DNA of 64,000 nt, taken from Stictocephala bisonia (lineage: Eukaryota > Arthropoda > Insecta > Hemiptera > Membracidae). The translations under genes and the position numbers were made by a program. Where the stretch lies: contig JAQJVL010000669.1 in assembly GCA_035578905.1 (NCBI GenBank), positions 62,001 through 126,000 of the forward strand, written 5' to 3'. The notes beneath the pieces are model-generated. The model was not told where the DNA came from. It did no database searches and was given only the letters and a program-made list of their open reading frames with translations. This document shows positions 23,966 through 35,993 of the stretch, piece by piece; within the stretch, counting starts at the first letter, position 1; every line of letters begins with the position of its first letter.

Positions 23966-24700
23966 ATGAAAGGCGTGTTTGGATCTTCATTCAACATTGA
24001 CATCACCAACATTTATTTAACTATGAATGATTCACATTTTGTCATAATTGAGTTGGAAAATTTTGAAATTATGAAAAGACAAATCTTTCAGTTTTTGATA
24101 TCCATCATTAGTCGACCAATGGTTATGGACATCAAATATGTGAGTAAGTGGTATAGGGAGTTTTCAAAAGACCAAATGAACGTGTATGACGAGGCTAGCT
24201 GTGGCTGTCTATCAGTTTTGGACGACACAGTAACGAAAGTTGAGAAACTTTTGCTTGCGAATCACATAACTGTGTGAGAGATTGCCAAACAGATAGAGGA
24301 CATCTTGACACTATCATGAACAAGATTTTATTGGGCTATACAGAACAAAAGAAGATGTCGGCTGACAAAGGGCATTCGTTTGCACCATGACAACGCCCAC
24401 CCTCATATCACCAGAATCACGATGGCTCTCAGGTGGTAAATGATTGACCATCTTCTGTACAGCCCTGATTTGGCCCCCAGTGACTCCTGTTTTTGATCTT
24501 CAATTTGAAACAACATTTGAGGGAATGATATTCTTAAGTAACGATTCCTTATTGCGTAAGTCGAAGGGAGAATAATATGACACGAGTATGAAAAAGCTCT
24601 CAGAACGACTCTATAAGTGCATTGAGAGGGACTACATTCAAAAATAGCTAAATCTCTAAAGATCTGTTATCGGTTTTGCAATAAAATGATGTTTACAATA
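23966..24700 (+). pseudogene. Mariner transposase remnant
   Basis: The frame at 24130-24277 contains SKWYREFSKDQMNVYDEASC, the linker after the N-terminal helix-turn-helix of mariner transposases, then EKLLLANHITV, a stop and EIAKQIED. A deletion removes the first catalytic Asp region. Then comes GIRLHHDNAHPHIT (second Asp) and YSPDLAPSDS (third Asp), the characteristic D34D spacing context. A C-terminal remnant (RLYKCIERDYIQK) follows near 24610. Three stops and a deletion make it inactive. Residues 1-50 of the longest frame are probably not part of the transposase. Confidence 0.8.
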
Positions 24701-26193
24701 TGAAAAAAACATTGCAGACCGTAATTTACGGACAATCCTCGCAATATTTTCCCCTTCAGAATCTTTAATTATAAGTAGCTAGATTGGTATCATTAACACA
24801 ATAGTAAAGGCCTTTTGAGTTGCAGCCATATTTGTTTGCATAGTTACCCTTACTTTTGTTATGCTAACTCTTCACCTATCTTGAGCATAAGTTTTCTTGT
24901 TGTTGAAGTTGTTAAGTCCTTGCTTGCATATCTTTGTTTAAGCTTAGATTAATATGCTACGTTGACATGAACTGACATCATATGAACCATACAAACTACC
25001 GCTGTAGTCTTTGAATAAATCCTGTAGAATGTTAATCCAATGAAATAACTAATGACCCTCTTATTGTAGTCTATTCTCTCGTTTAGAGTATGGTTGTATC
25101 TTTACACTATCATGCTCTTTTCCTCATTATCAGTATTATACATCTTAAGCCCATGTTCCTTCAACTAATGCCTCTACTCACTGTTTAAGAATTCACAGCT
25201 TTTGTCTGTGTGAAGTGAACTGGGGATGCCTGCATTGGATTCTCTTCCTAACATAACTTGAAAGAATTGCATCTAAACAGGTCGACTTTTCTAGGTAATG
25301 GTTCTGTCCAAGCATATTTTGAGAATGTACTTGAAACCATCGTTTCATCACTGTACCCATCTAAGATGATCAAATCGGCAGTCTACAATTTCTTCATGAA
25401 TGGTTGGTACAATATCTTTGCTCCAATCAAGGATTTATTTAAATAATTTTTCATTTGCCTGCAAAGTCTGGAGCTTTAATAAACATATTCTTCTCTTTTG
25501 ACCCTTGAGGAGCCACTTCTGGTTTACCATCTTCAAGGTCTCAATATTGAGTGGGCTTGTCTTTCTTTAAGATTTTGGACAGTAAATCCATGTCTTAGTC
25601 TTCCCATAATCTTTATCCCATAATGATTATGGCCGAGTTACATCATCATAATATTAGACGGGCAGAAGCGTAAACTGTGCACCACTGACTGAAAGCGGCA
25701 TTGTGCGAGTATTGGTCTATCAAAAAAACAAGGTGGCTATGTGAAGTGTAATGGATGTCTGTTCACAAAGACAACACAAAAATATAGTAAAAGCAAAAAA
25801 GTTAATAAAGGATCATGGATGGAATTTTCATAAGGACAGCTTGCAAAGAACAAACAACAGGTCTGTTCAATGTAACAGCGAAGCACGACTATTAAAACAC
25901 ATTTTTTTTACAGAATGGACTTCAAGAAATATCTGTGAGGTATATGTTGGAGAGATGGAATCCTAAAAATCATAATGCTGTTCAAACTGATTTGATAAGG
26001 TTCGGTGATCAAATTTCACCTGGAACACCCAATCAATTACGTGAAGAAGATGATTACCAACTAGCTCTGTATGGTTTTTATTCAATGAATTTTAGACGTT
26101 ATTAAGTCTGTAATGAAAAAGAGAACAAAATGATTCTTATTGTTAACACTTTAATATGTAAGCAATAGAATAATAAATACACTCATAACTTAC
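24701..26193. other. Intron DNA, no element recognised
   Basis: Short frames at 25258-25446 and 25751-25966 match nothing I can name. A possible LINE C-terminal remnant near 25060-25200 is too weak to call. Confidence 0.4.
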
Positions 26194-26334
26194 AAAAGTA
26201 AACTGCCAAAAACTCGTTCTCATCCAACAGTTTGTCAAGCATCTTGCGGTTCACTTCTTCAATTTCAGTTTTCAATTCAAATATATCCTGTGAAGTCAAC
26301 CAAGCTAACACCTTCTCTTCATCCAGTAAGTCTC
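26194..26334 (-). CDS. Thioredoxin-repeat membrane protein, exon F: first half of unit 3
   Basis: The exon is 141 bp, phase 1 in and out, between acceptor TTCCAG and donor TGTAAGTT. It reads GDLLDEEKVLAWLTSQDI, FELKTEIEEVNRKML, DKLLDENEFLAVYF. This is the linker, first helix and first central strand of a thioredoxin unit; exon C (also 141 bp) and exon A (132 bp) have the same plan. It joins exon G through a split Tyr to give AVYFYEIDDKES. Confidence 0.88.
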
Positions 26335-26806
26335 CTGGAACATTTTGCTTACATTAAGCAAAGATAAAAAATTACTAATTCTAATTATTTATATCTTAAC
26401 AATGTCAAACAAATAATTAACCGCAAATTATGACAAAATAATTTTGTTCAAATAATTAGTTGTCATTGGTTTTAAAATAAATGAATGCAATACAGAATGT
26501 TATTAAGGGCATGACACTCCAACAGGAATAATATATATCTAGGCAATCTGTTTTTCAGGTAATGGAATTCTTGGAAGTTTTATAAACTTTAAAATTTAAA
26601 ACGATACTACTAATAGGACATTACAATATAATTTAATGTCATGGCTTATTTTAGATGAGTCTATTGGGCACTTTCACATTACACAGCACGTCACCGTCAC
26701 TTCAATGACACGGCACAAACAGATTTGTTTATTTAGTGTAAAAATTAAATTATTACATTTGAAGAGTAAAGTTATTTTTGTTTTGGAGTTGAGAGAACAA
26801 GCATAG

Positions 26807-27070
26807 ATGTTAATTTTTGTTGTATATATTGTACTTAAAATGAAAAACACAACACTACAACGATCGATGTGGGTCCATCCAATTTTAACAGTGCGCTATC
26901 TAGATGGTGCGTACTATTGTATTTTTGAAAAGTTGGTCAGGGATCCAAGAAAGTTCTCTAATTTCTTTCGAATGAGCAAATCAGCATTTTATTATTTACA
27001 CACCAACTTAAGAAAACAAGATACCACATTCAGAATGGCGTTTCCACCTGAAGAGAAACTTTCTGAATAA
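26807..27070 (+). pseudogene. Harbinger transposase, N-terminal part
   Basis: From about residue 22 the frame reads WVHPILTVRYLDGAYYCIFE, then LVRDPRKFSNFFRMSKSAFY and FRMAFPPEEKLSE, the conserved N-terminal helical region of Harbinger transposases. The frame stops after P-P-E-E-K-L-S where the family continues. The next block (RYLAAGHTLTDMHYIFRIG) begins after a TTTGTATAG acceptor-like site near 28060, so an intron or a deletion lies between. Confidence 0.75.
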
Positions 27071-27452
27071 CATTTATTTATTTATTACAATAAACCTGAA
27101 AGATTATCGTTTGGCTCACAATATTTTCGTTTGAACATATAAAACATACTCGACCACACATACTAACATAATACAAAGATTACAAAACTTATAAATGAAA
27201 AAATCTTGGAAATTAATAAATCATAAAAATGATTTGTCTCGTATAGCTTAATAATCAAAATTACGCATAAAAAGTAAACATACACATTCATAAGATATAA
27301 TTTGGGATAATATTTAACCACAATTTGACAACTGTCACTGTTTAAAGTGTTTCCTAAAGCTGCTAAATTAACCAACTATTCAAAAGTTAGAATAGTTGGA
27401 CTCAAAATGGGAGTAGGCGTATTTAATCTATTCGGTGAGAGGAGGTTGCATT

Positions 27453-28012
27453 TCATTTTCGATTGGTCTGATCGAGGTATGTGTCGTAGTACAGTGTGCT
27501 TGTTAAATGTGTTGAATTGACGACAGAATATCCATCCGTAGATACATGAGTTCTGTTTTGCTCATGTCTCATAGGTAAGGTATGAAAGATAACATGAGCA
27601 GCTCTTGGTCTGAATTTTTTTATTGTTGGCCGTTTAATTTCAGTCAAAATTTCACGTTCAATTGGGTCTAAATCTCTTGGTTTTTTCCTTTTTTCACTAT
27701 TTTCAACGGTTTAATATCCGACCGTTGACTACTAAGGCTCCGATTCATTAAAATTCATCTTTGGTTCATCTTCAACAGGCGAATCAAGTTGGTTCACTGC
27801 TGATTTTGATGATTCAGCAGGTGACAATACGTTAGGAAATTCATCTAAATAATGTGATTTTTTAGGATAATTTGTTGTAGTTTCTACTTTTGCAGTAATT
27901 TTCAATAAAAACTGCAAATGATCACTATAAATGTAGTTTTTCTTTGTACTTTGGTCAGTTTTTAAAGGGATCGCATGTATCCATCTCGTATTACAGTCTA
28001 CCTTCTCATTAT
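27453..28012 (-). pseudogene. MADF-type accessory protein of Harbinger, C-terminal part
   Basis: Minus-strand frame from about 28012: VDCNTRWIHAIPLKTDQS, then KKNYIYSDHLQFLLKITAKV, then an acidic tail ending SEP and a stop near 27732; a further frame at 27453-27647 is a degraded continuation. The Y-x-x-x-L-x-F-L ending is that of a MADF domain. Harbingers carry such a DNA-binding partner, which helps nuclear import and targeting. A probable upstream exon is at 29040-29190. Confidence 0.5.
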
Positions 28013-28055
28013 AGCTTCACCTAAAAATAAACAATAAATCAACAATGTTTTTGTA

Positions 28056-28680
28056 TAGGTATTTAGCTGCAGGACACACACTAACTGATATGCACTACAT
28101 ATTTCGGATTGGAATACCAACACTAAGTAGTGTCATACGTATTGTCTGTCACCAAATATGAGAAACTTCCTGTGATATCTGTTTATGACAGTTAACTAAA
28201 GAACACTGTAAAATAGTTGCAAATGAATTTAAAACAAGAGCGAATTTCCCTAATTCAGGATCAATGCATTTCAATTACAAACAGTTTTATTCTATTGTGC
28301 TTTTTGCAGTTGTGGGTTCACACTATACATTTCTTTATGTAGACATCGGAGCATATGGAAAAGATTATGATTCGTCAATTTTGAAAAATACAGAATTTTG
28401 GGATAGGTTGACAAAAGGTAAATTAAATATTCCAGGCGCACAGCCGCTAACTTCAGGAAGTTTGAAGATGCCTTGTATTTGTTGCTGACATTGCTTTTCT
28501 AATCCATGAGCATATTCTCAAGGATTTTGCCAGTCACAACTTGAGTGTAAAACAATGTATATTTGACTATAGATTGCACAGAGCTAGTAGATACATTAAG
28601 TATGCTTTCAGGATTTTAGAAAACAATGGAAAATTTTCCAAAGATCACTATACGTTTCAAAATAATTTTCTCTAGAGATT
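28056..28680 (+). pseudogene. Harbinger transposase, DDE nuclease part
   Basis: Frames include RYLAAGHTLTDMHYIFRIG, then at 28264-28488 FYSIVLFAVVGSHYTFLYVD and IGAYGKDYDSSILKNTEFWD, which is the core DDE_Tnp_4 strand; the usual first catalytic D-A reads G-S here. After a frameshift near 28470 it continues FVADIAFLIHEHILKDF (the family's G-D-E-A-F block, with Glu lost) and FDYRLHRASRYIKYAFRIL. Two catalytic positions are changed, so inactive. Confidence 0.75.
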
Positions 28681-29039
28681 TTAAAGTGTGCATAGTTCTA
28701 CATAACACAAGATGGAGAAGACCAAGATGAAGCCTTAAGCAGTTCAAAATTTGCCAACATAAACCAAATCAACTAACAAAACCAGTAAAATTGTATGCAC
28801 TAGTTTTGCAAATTACTTCATGTGCAAAGAAAGTGAAATCCCTTGGCAGTTAAACAACATTTAACAAATTGAACTTAGCATAGAAATAAACACAGTTAGG
28901 TTACTTACTGTGAATTTGTTTGAATATCTACAACATATTGTACAGGCTATTAAAATGTTTTAAATTTGTTTGTTTATTATACTCTTTTACGTATTATGAA
29001 TAACAAAACTATCATCATTATAACAATAACAATAACTTA

Positions 29040-29190
29040 TCATCATTATAAGTCTATTATACTTACAACTTTCTTTTTTTCTTCTAGTTTAAGTTGATCA
29101 TATCCATCTTCAAGATATTCAAATATTTCCTTCCTAGACCTTTCCCTAATTATTTTATTTTTGTTATCTTCATTAATTTTATCCTAGAGA
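29040..29190 (-). pseudogene. MADF-type accessory protein of Harbinger, N-terminal exon
   Basis: Minus frame DKINEDNKNKIIRERSRKEI, then FEYLEDGYDQLKLEEKKKVV, ending at a GTAAGT donor-like site. The E-x-K-K-K-V-V ending matches the point where MADF domains continue into W-x-x-L-R. The next exon would be near 28012. Confidence 0.45.
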
Positions 29191-29502
29191 CATGGTTTGG
29201 ATTCAACAAGTTCAATTAATGTTAGTATCGTATTTAATCTCAATAGCAGGACTAGCGGCACAATTTTGCGATTTGTTGATGTTGATATTGCAAAATGTAA
29301 ACAAATCTCGTGTTTACATTACAAAAATTGACTGCAGCGTGCAACGACCACGTCGTGCAAAGAGCTGCCCTACGACATTTCTACAGCATGGCCCCGACAC
29401 TGCAACTTCACGGCCTATAGTGAACGGTCCCATAAGTTAACATTGCCGATATTGAAGTGCTGTTGAAGTAACTGTGACGTGTTGTGTAATATGAAAACAC
29501 CT

Positions 29503-29934
29503 AATGTCAGTCTGGGTTTTTGTTGGGAATACTTCTACTGACAATATCTTCAAAATATAAATAAAAAAAAACAAAGATTAGCCCTAAAAACTGGCTAAAC
29601 ATTTCTTCATAGTAAACACCACTTTACAAATATGCCCTAAAAACAATCCAATAGGAAATGACTCCAACAGTCTGTCTCTTAGCTGCTTTTATCAATCTAG
29701 TACTAATTGGAAAATTAAAATTTTAATGTTAACTGAGAATACATATAGCGCCAACATAAATTTTGAATTAAATCAATGCCCTAGCCAGGTGAGTATCAAT
29801 GGAATGGCTATTCACATTTGGACCAGTGTTATCTAGTGTAGGCATATACAATTATCAGAGAATCAGTTACCTATTTGAAAGAAGCTACTTGAACATTGTA
29901 ATGCTCCAATATATCAGTTGTTTTCAGTCGCAGG
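29503..29934. other. Intron DNA, nothing recognised
   Basis: No coding or paired repeats seen apart from a sequence near 29885 (AGCTACTTGAACATTGTAAT) that resembles one unit of the 55-bp tandem array at 35129. Confidence 0.4.
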
Positions 29935-30115
29935 GGCTGCTTTAATATACAGTGAGTACAGAATATAAATAGAGAGGACATGGCCTATAAGCCGTATACA
30001 TTAGAGGTGAGGCAAGATCTGCCAACTTGGTCCGCGACTCGAGCGGAAAACAGTGCTCCGACACTACACTCGTGGCGTTGTTCTCCTGCCAAAAACACCA
30101 ACATTTAATACACTT
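29935..30115 (+). repeat. Foldback family member, single end
   Basis: CAGTGAGTACAGAATATAAA and the following 150 bp match the left arm of the element at 35994-36425 (shared AAGATCTGCCA, GCTCCGACACTACACTCG-type blocks). Only one end is present. Confidence 0.6.
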
Positions 30116-32690
30116 ATTGTGGAGATAAAAATTTCAAACTTAACACGTTAACGGTACAACTCATCTGAACACTTTTAAGTGAAAACCTAATTAAATAAGT
30201 GTTATAAATCAATTATAGTTAATAATTAAACATTACAAGATTTATGAAGTTTTTAATTTTGACAAGAAAAAGTTAGTCGACTGCTAACTTTTTATTGTTT
30301 GGTTAGAGAAGTTTGACCAGCGGCAAAGTTTTAGGGGATATATTGAATGATTGAGCATGTCATTTTCAGCAGCTACTTCTATATTACAGCAAGCATGACC
30401 TTCATAAACATACTTGTGAATATACTTAATAGATCAAACAATCTAATAGATCTCCACATTAATATGTATCATGTATCAAAATCGAAGTATTAAAAACGCA
30501 GTTCTTTTATACGTTTCAATTTCGATTTAAGTTGCATTTTTACAATATAAAGTACAGTTCTATATGTTATTACAAAAAGGAAGTCCGCTAATGACGTGGA
30601 AAAGATATTAAATTAAATAGAAAGACTATAACCAAATTCTATTAACTTCATCATGAATTGAAAACGAATTCGAATGTCCACAATCACCCTGCACCATACT
30701 CATTGTTGACACAGAATTATGTGTACCCGAGTTTGAAAGTTGTTTACTAAGAAATTAAGAGGCCTATGAGGATACCAATTATACCATTGTTTTCCTCATT
30801 TAATTGTAAATTTTTAAATACTATTATACGTTTTAATAATTGTCATCTAGTTAGAACAAAAAAGTACCAAAATTTTAAATTGTTTTCACTGTACATACTC
30901 TTTAAACTTTTATTACTAAAAAAAATCTGTTAATGTATCACTTTTATGTTTTAATACTTGGTTTGCATAAATGTTTCATATAAGTTTTATAAATTTAAGA
31001 TTTTTAACATTTCAAGAGAAGAAAGTTCTTAACAATTTCCAGAAACAACATTTTCCTGGCTTCTAAAAGTCATAAAATTAATTACTTGATTACCTTGTAA
31101 TGTTTAGAAAATCGTTTGCTACGATACATTACTTTTATATGCGTAATTAAATGCAGTGATTTTTAATTGTTAACTGATCAATTTAATTATGGATATGTCG
31201 TAGTGTACAACTAAAAGAGGAAAATGGGGATCTCATTTGATTTTTCATATGCCTCATACTTTCCTGGTAAACAACCTTCAAACTTGGATATACATAAATT
31301 CTGTGCCTACAGCACATAAACGTTGAAGCAACCAAGGGTCTGTCTGCCACCCTTGCTTCTGTCTGACTGTTGTATGTCTGTTGCATGATGCTGCCCTGTC
31401 GCTGATCACATGATCAGTCAGCATTACGTCCTACACCAGTGTTCAGATTGGAACCGTTGAGCCACTTGGCTAGGGAAACACGGTTTGGGCGATCACCATA
31501 AGTAATATATATCGATAGAGATCGCCTGTCCGAGCTCTGAACGAAGTAGACATACAAGTTGAGAAATGAGTCAGTACACATGAAACCTGTCCGGGTGTTT
31601 GTTCGGCCGATCCGCCATCAGTGATAAATATCAACTGAACCAAGGGATGAAATTGTGTATACACCGTTCTCTAATTCACTGTTTTGAAATGAAGCAGCAA
31701 TTATTGTTCATGTTTTTATTCTTTTATTTATAGTTGAAATACTTTTCCAAACTTTACTTTCAATGTTTTATATTCGTACTATTATCTATTTTTAAATTTA
31801 ATAACAATTACAGAATTTTAAGTTTTATATCTTCCTTACTTACGTTTGATCTCAACACCATTATTCCTATCAATTCAAACAAAATCCAACTAAATAAATT
31901 GTTATAAAACCAAAGCACTTACAGTTATTAGTTTTAAACCTAGACCTCATGCATGCCACTTTTTAGTGGGTGCATTTAAATTATTTTAATTACTGCAATA
32001 TTCGGTATCATATTTTTGTCACTCTTACCTTAAAGGTAACTGCTAGAATTTCGTCTTATTAAACACTGTTCCTCATGTTTGAGTTTTTTCTAAGATGTTG
32101 AAGTGTTATTTTTGCGAGCAGCTCATCGAAAGTGGAAATTGACATTCTGAAGAAGTTTAAAAAACTCTTTTCTCAAGTTATAAAAAAGAGTATTGAATAC
32201 CCTGTGTACATTTTCTGGAGAATTGGATGAACCCATACACTTCTGTTCTGTTTCCATCTTTGACCAAGCAAATAAAGCACTGGTAATAAAATATTTCTCT
32301 ATTGATCCATATATAACTTAGATAAATAAAATTATCTTGTGAAAGACATCTGTTAGAGCGTTCGCCCAGTGTCATGTGATCTGAAAATAAAAATATCGTC
32401 TGTCCGTTGATTCTCCGTTTGAGTGATCAACTGGACAGAGTGTCTCTAGCCTTACTTGTATTGTCCTCTCCATGTGCTTATGTAAAATTATTCAAGCTAG
32501 AGAATAAAATAAAAACTTCTATTTATTGCTGAATGCTATTTATTTGATATTCAATCAATATCATTGTGAATTGTAAACATAGCCTTTAAACTGAAAATTT
32601 ACATGACCTTATGAAAGCCCAGCTTACGGAAAATAATGAGAATCACGTGTGTCTACTATTTTCTCCCGCTTTTCTTTCTTTTTTTTTTTT
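30116..32690. other. Intron DNA, no element recognised
   Basis: AT-rich sequence without a supported gene. A GC-richer part at 31280-31640 has a vaguely tRNA-like A box on the minus strand (TAGCCAAGTGGCTC near 31460) but no B box, so it is not called a SINE. Confidence 0.4.
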
Positions 32691-35128
32691 GTAAAATTTT
32701 GGGGGGGAACTCCAGTCCCCTGAGCCCCCCTCCCTTATATACACTCTTGCTAAATTTACATGAACATTCTGTATCCAGTTTAAAAGTCAATAGTAAAGAA
32801 GCCACCATAATTCATTCTGTAAAGTTAATCATCAGAGATGAGGTACCTATGACCAACAAACATTCTTTAATGAGTAATAATCGACTATTGACATATTATA
32901 ATTGGTAACAATGTACCATTAGGTGGGAAAATCATCATCTTAGGAGGAGATTTCTAGCAAGTGTTGCCAGTTGTACCTCAAACACTTAGAGCTGCTACAG
33001 TACAGAACTCATATTTTCAACTCTATGGTCTCTTTTCAAAGTTTTCAACTCACCAAAAATATGAGGGCCGATGAATGTGAGTTTGCTAACATCCTGTTCG
33101 AAATTGGTTATGGCCAATTTTTTTCAAATTTGTACCTGTACATGACACCTGTGGTGAGGCATTAGCTGAAAAACTACTACAAGAGTTTGGTGTAAATTTG
33201 TCATTTTTAGAGGGGCAAGGTTATGATGGGGTATCGGCCATGAGCGGGCAGTACAAAGCTTGTGCTGCAATAATAAAAAAAACCACCCCGAAGCATTGTA
33301 CGTGCATTGTTCCAGTCATGCTTTAAATCTAGTACTATCATACACATGCACTGCACCAGCTATAAGAAATACATTAACTACGATGAAAGACATAATAAAT
33401 TTCTTCAGGTCATCACCAAAAAGGGGTGAATTGCTAAAAGAGATAATTCTTGCTGAAAATCCCAGTGCAAAAAGAACAAGGCTACTGAAATTTTGTAAGA
33501 CACAATGGGCGGAGCATTTGAGTGCAATGGTAACATTCAAGGAACTATTTTTACCTATTCTTAGAGCTCTTTCTGAAATACAAAACTTTAACGACGCTGA
33601 CACCTCTTCAAGGGCATTTATGTTGTCTAATTCTCTCAACAACGGCCAGTTTTTTTTAGCAGTCGTTACTATGAGCAAAGTGTTTTATCTTGCGTTTGGA
33701 CTTTGTAAGTTTCTGCAAACAATTACACTGGACTTAGCCAATGCAATGCAGTATGTTGAAACATTTACGACGGAAATTCAAAATATGAGAGACAACTCTG
33801 AATCAGTTTTTGACGAGTTGTTCAAAGACGCAGAAGATATTGCTAAAGAAATTTACATGAACATCTCCATACCTAGAATAACTGGAAAACAAACATCAAG
33901 ACCAAACTACAAGACAAGTGAACCTAAAGAATATTTCAGACTTTCGTTGTTTATTCCCTTCATGGACTTCCTGCTTCAAGAAATGAGAGATAGATTCTTG
34001 GTGCACAAAAGTGTATTAGAAAACTTGTGCTGCTTTCTCCCCAAAAAATGTGCAGAACTTGATGATGAAAGAATTAAATTATGTTGCGAATTTGTTTCAA
34101 AACAATGGCCTAGTCATTTGTGCAATCCTTTCCAGCTTGAAGGCGAGATGAAAATGTGGAGGAGAAGTTGGATTAACTTTAAGAAGACTGATTCTGATTT
34201 ACCTCAAGATTTTGTGTCGTCCATGAATAAGTGTGATGAACGTATGTTTCCTTCAATTTTCAAAGTGAAAACAGCAGCTACATTACCAATAACAACAGCT
34301 ACTGCCGAGAGATCATTTTTCAACCCTTCGACGCTTGAAATCATATCTGCACAGTACAACAAGTCAAAGTCACCTTAATGGTTTGGCACATCTCTCTATA
34401 CATCGCGATATAGTAGTAAAACCTGATGAAGTCTTGGACATAATGGCCAAAAAGCCCAGAAAACTTCAAATCAGACTTTAAAACAAAATTGTTTTGTAAT
34501 GTTTTATTTTAGGTAATATTCCTTGTAAACAATTCTTTATTTATTGTTTGATTACACTTTTGATCAAAAAGTTTGTTTTCTTTAATGCCTAACTTCTTTT
34601 ACATCTAAATGGTACTATTACAGTTTTTGACCTTATTTCTTTTTTCAGGTTGGTTATATGAATGTTTATTTTGTTGTATGATTTCTTTATGAAACCTTAA
34701 GTAACTTATTTTGTAACAATTACAATTTTCAATTTTTTACCATGCTCAAGTAATCTGAACATAGGCTTACATTGCATAATATTTGTTTAATTTCAATTAC
34801 CAATAACTTAAATTTTTACTGAACATTGGGACAAAAAACAGAACCTCTAAAAACATTGTTAAACTATAAATGTTTAAACTATATTATCAAAGCTCTATTA
34901 TAACAACCGACGTTCGTAAAAAATAGACTTATCTAGTAGTATGAACTAGTTTGATTGTCTACTTTTCTAAATAATCTGTTTAAGGTTATGCTTCAGCAGA
35001 TGTAATGTACGTTTTTGCTACAAGAAAATTTTTAAGATTTATTTAGTTGGCAATTAATTAAAACTATGAAATACTCCCAGGCCCCCGGTATTGGTCCCCC
35101 CCGAAATAAATTCCTGGCTATGCCACTG
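32690..35128 (+). mobile_element. hAT element, left end degraded
   Basis: The right terminus, read on the minus strand, starts CAGTGGCATAGCCAGGAATT and runs into GGGGGG, a common hAT end. A matching G-rich tract is at 32700-32730, but the terminal CAGTGGCATAGCC is missing on the left. The element carries one frameshifted hAT transposase and inserted into or beside the tandem array that begins at 35129. Confidence 0.7.
33135..34478 (+). pseudogene. hAT transposase (ZMYM1/P52rIPK-like), frameshifted
   Basis: Frame 1, near 33135-33290: HDTCGEALAEKLLQEFGVNL, then EGQGYDGVSAMSG, the G-Y-D-G block with the catalytic Asp. After a frameshift near 33285 a 372-codon frame (33260-34378) continues with VHCSSHALNLVLS, TQWAEHLSAM and the helical insert, and reaches the C-terminal dimerisation block LPITTATAERSFF. 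A second frameshift near 34370 moves the tail (LNGLAHLSIHRDIVVKPDEV) to another frame, ending near 34478. The N-terminal zinc finger is not visible. Long open stretches suggest a fairly young insertion. Confidence 0.85.
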
Positions 35129-35767
35129 CAGATGCTACTTGTATATTGCAACACACGAGATGTCAGTCATCATCTCTCTACCACACATGCTACTTGAAGA
35201 TTGTAACACTCTAGATAACAGTCATCATCTCTCTACCACAGGTGTTTCTTGAATATTGTAACATTCCTAATGTCAGTCACCATCTCTCTACCATAGGTGC
35301 TACTTGAATATTGTAACACTCTAGATGTCAGTCATCATCTCTCTACCACACATGCTACTTGAAGATTGTAACACTCTAGATAACAGTCATCATCTCTCTA
35401 CCACAGGTGTTTCTTGAATATTGTAACATTCCTAATGTCAGTCACCATCTCTCTACCATAGGTGCTACTTGAATATTGTAACACTCTAGATGTCAGTCAT
35501 CATCTCTCTATACCACAGGTGCTACTTGAATATTATAACACACCAGATGTCAATCACCATCTCTCTACCACAGGTGCTACTTGAATATTGTAATACTTTA
35601 CTTTAGATGTCAGTCGTCATCTCTCTACCACAAGTGTTACTTCAGTATTGCAACATTTCAGTGTCAGACATCTTATCTCTACTACATGTGTTACTTGAAT
35701 ATTGTAACATTCCAAATGTCAGTCACCATATCTTTACTAGAGTTGCTAATATTGTAACACTCCAGGT
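35129..35767. repeat. 55-bp tandem array with 165-bp higher-order repeat
   Basis: About 11-12 units of 55 bp, built on TGTCAGTCATCATCTCTCTA, CCACAGGTGCTACTTGAATA and TTGTAACACTCTAGA. Three units form a 165-bp block that occurs twice nearly identically (compare 35186 with 35351). Later units diverge and have small indels. The array is bounded by the right end of one hAT element (35128) and the left end of another (35769). Confidence 0.9.
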
Positions 35768-35768
35768 G

Positions 35769-35993
35769 CAGGCCCCGATTTACCAATGGGCAGACTGGGC
35801 AGTTGCCCAGGGCGGCAATTTCAGGGGGGGGGGGGAAAACTTTTGGAGATTATTTTAATATTTCCAGATAATTAGTAAAAAAACGGGAACGATACAACAA
35901 ACTTATTAACTTACGTAGGCTTTGTAAGAGATCTGGTTACAAGCAACTGTCTACTGCTGTAGCGTGGCATTAACATAACATATTATGGTGGAG
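35769..35993 (+). mobile_element. hAT left-end fragment
   Basis: CAGGCCCCGATTTACCAATG, then GGCAGACTGGGCAGTTGCCC and a G10 run: a recognisable hAT terminus with its internal short palindrome. No transposase or right end was found. Confidence 0.6.

Larger units (their letters stand above)
26666..29502. mobile_element. PIF/Harbinger DNA transposon with both ends
   Basis: Terminal inverted repeats of about 40 bp: left GGGCACTTTCACATTACACA then GCACGTCAC; right, read on the minus strand, AGGTGTTTTCATATTACACA then ACACGTCAC. Inside are a plus-strand DDE transposase in two pieces and a minus-strand MADF-type accessory gene, the two-gene plan of autonomous Harbingers. Length 2837 bp. Both genes have stops or frameshifts. 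The 3-bp target duplication is not clear. Confidence 0.8.

Noticed and set aside
25258..25446. 62-codon frame as a LINE C-terminus
   Set aside because: Similarity is impressionistic; no motif strong enough to call.
24701..26193. Bacterial or viral gene transfer
   Set aside because: No prokaryotic-type gene, codon bias change or viral structural motif visible here or elsewhere in the window.
31460..31480. tRNA-like A box on the minus strand
   Set aside because: No B box or repeated body found nearby.
33316..33678. 120-codon minus frame
   Set aside because: Shadow of the hAT transposase on the opposite strand.
35129..35767. CRISPR-like array
   Set aside because: Units are contiguous 55-bp repeats without unique spacers, in a eukaryotic setting.
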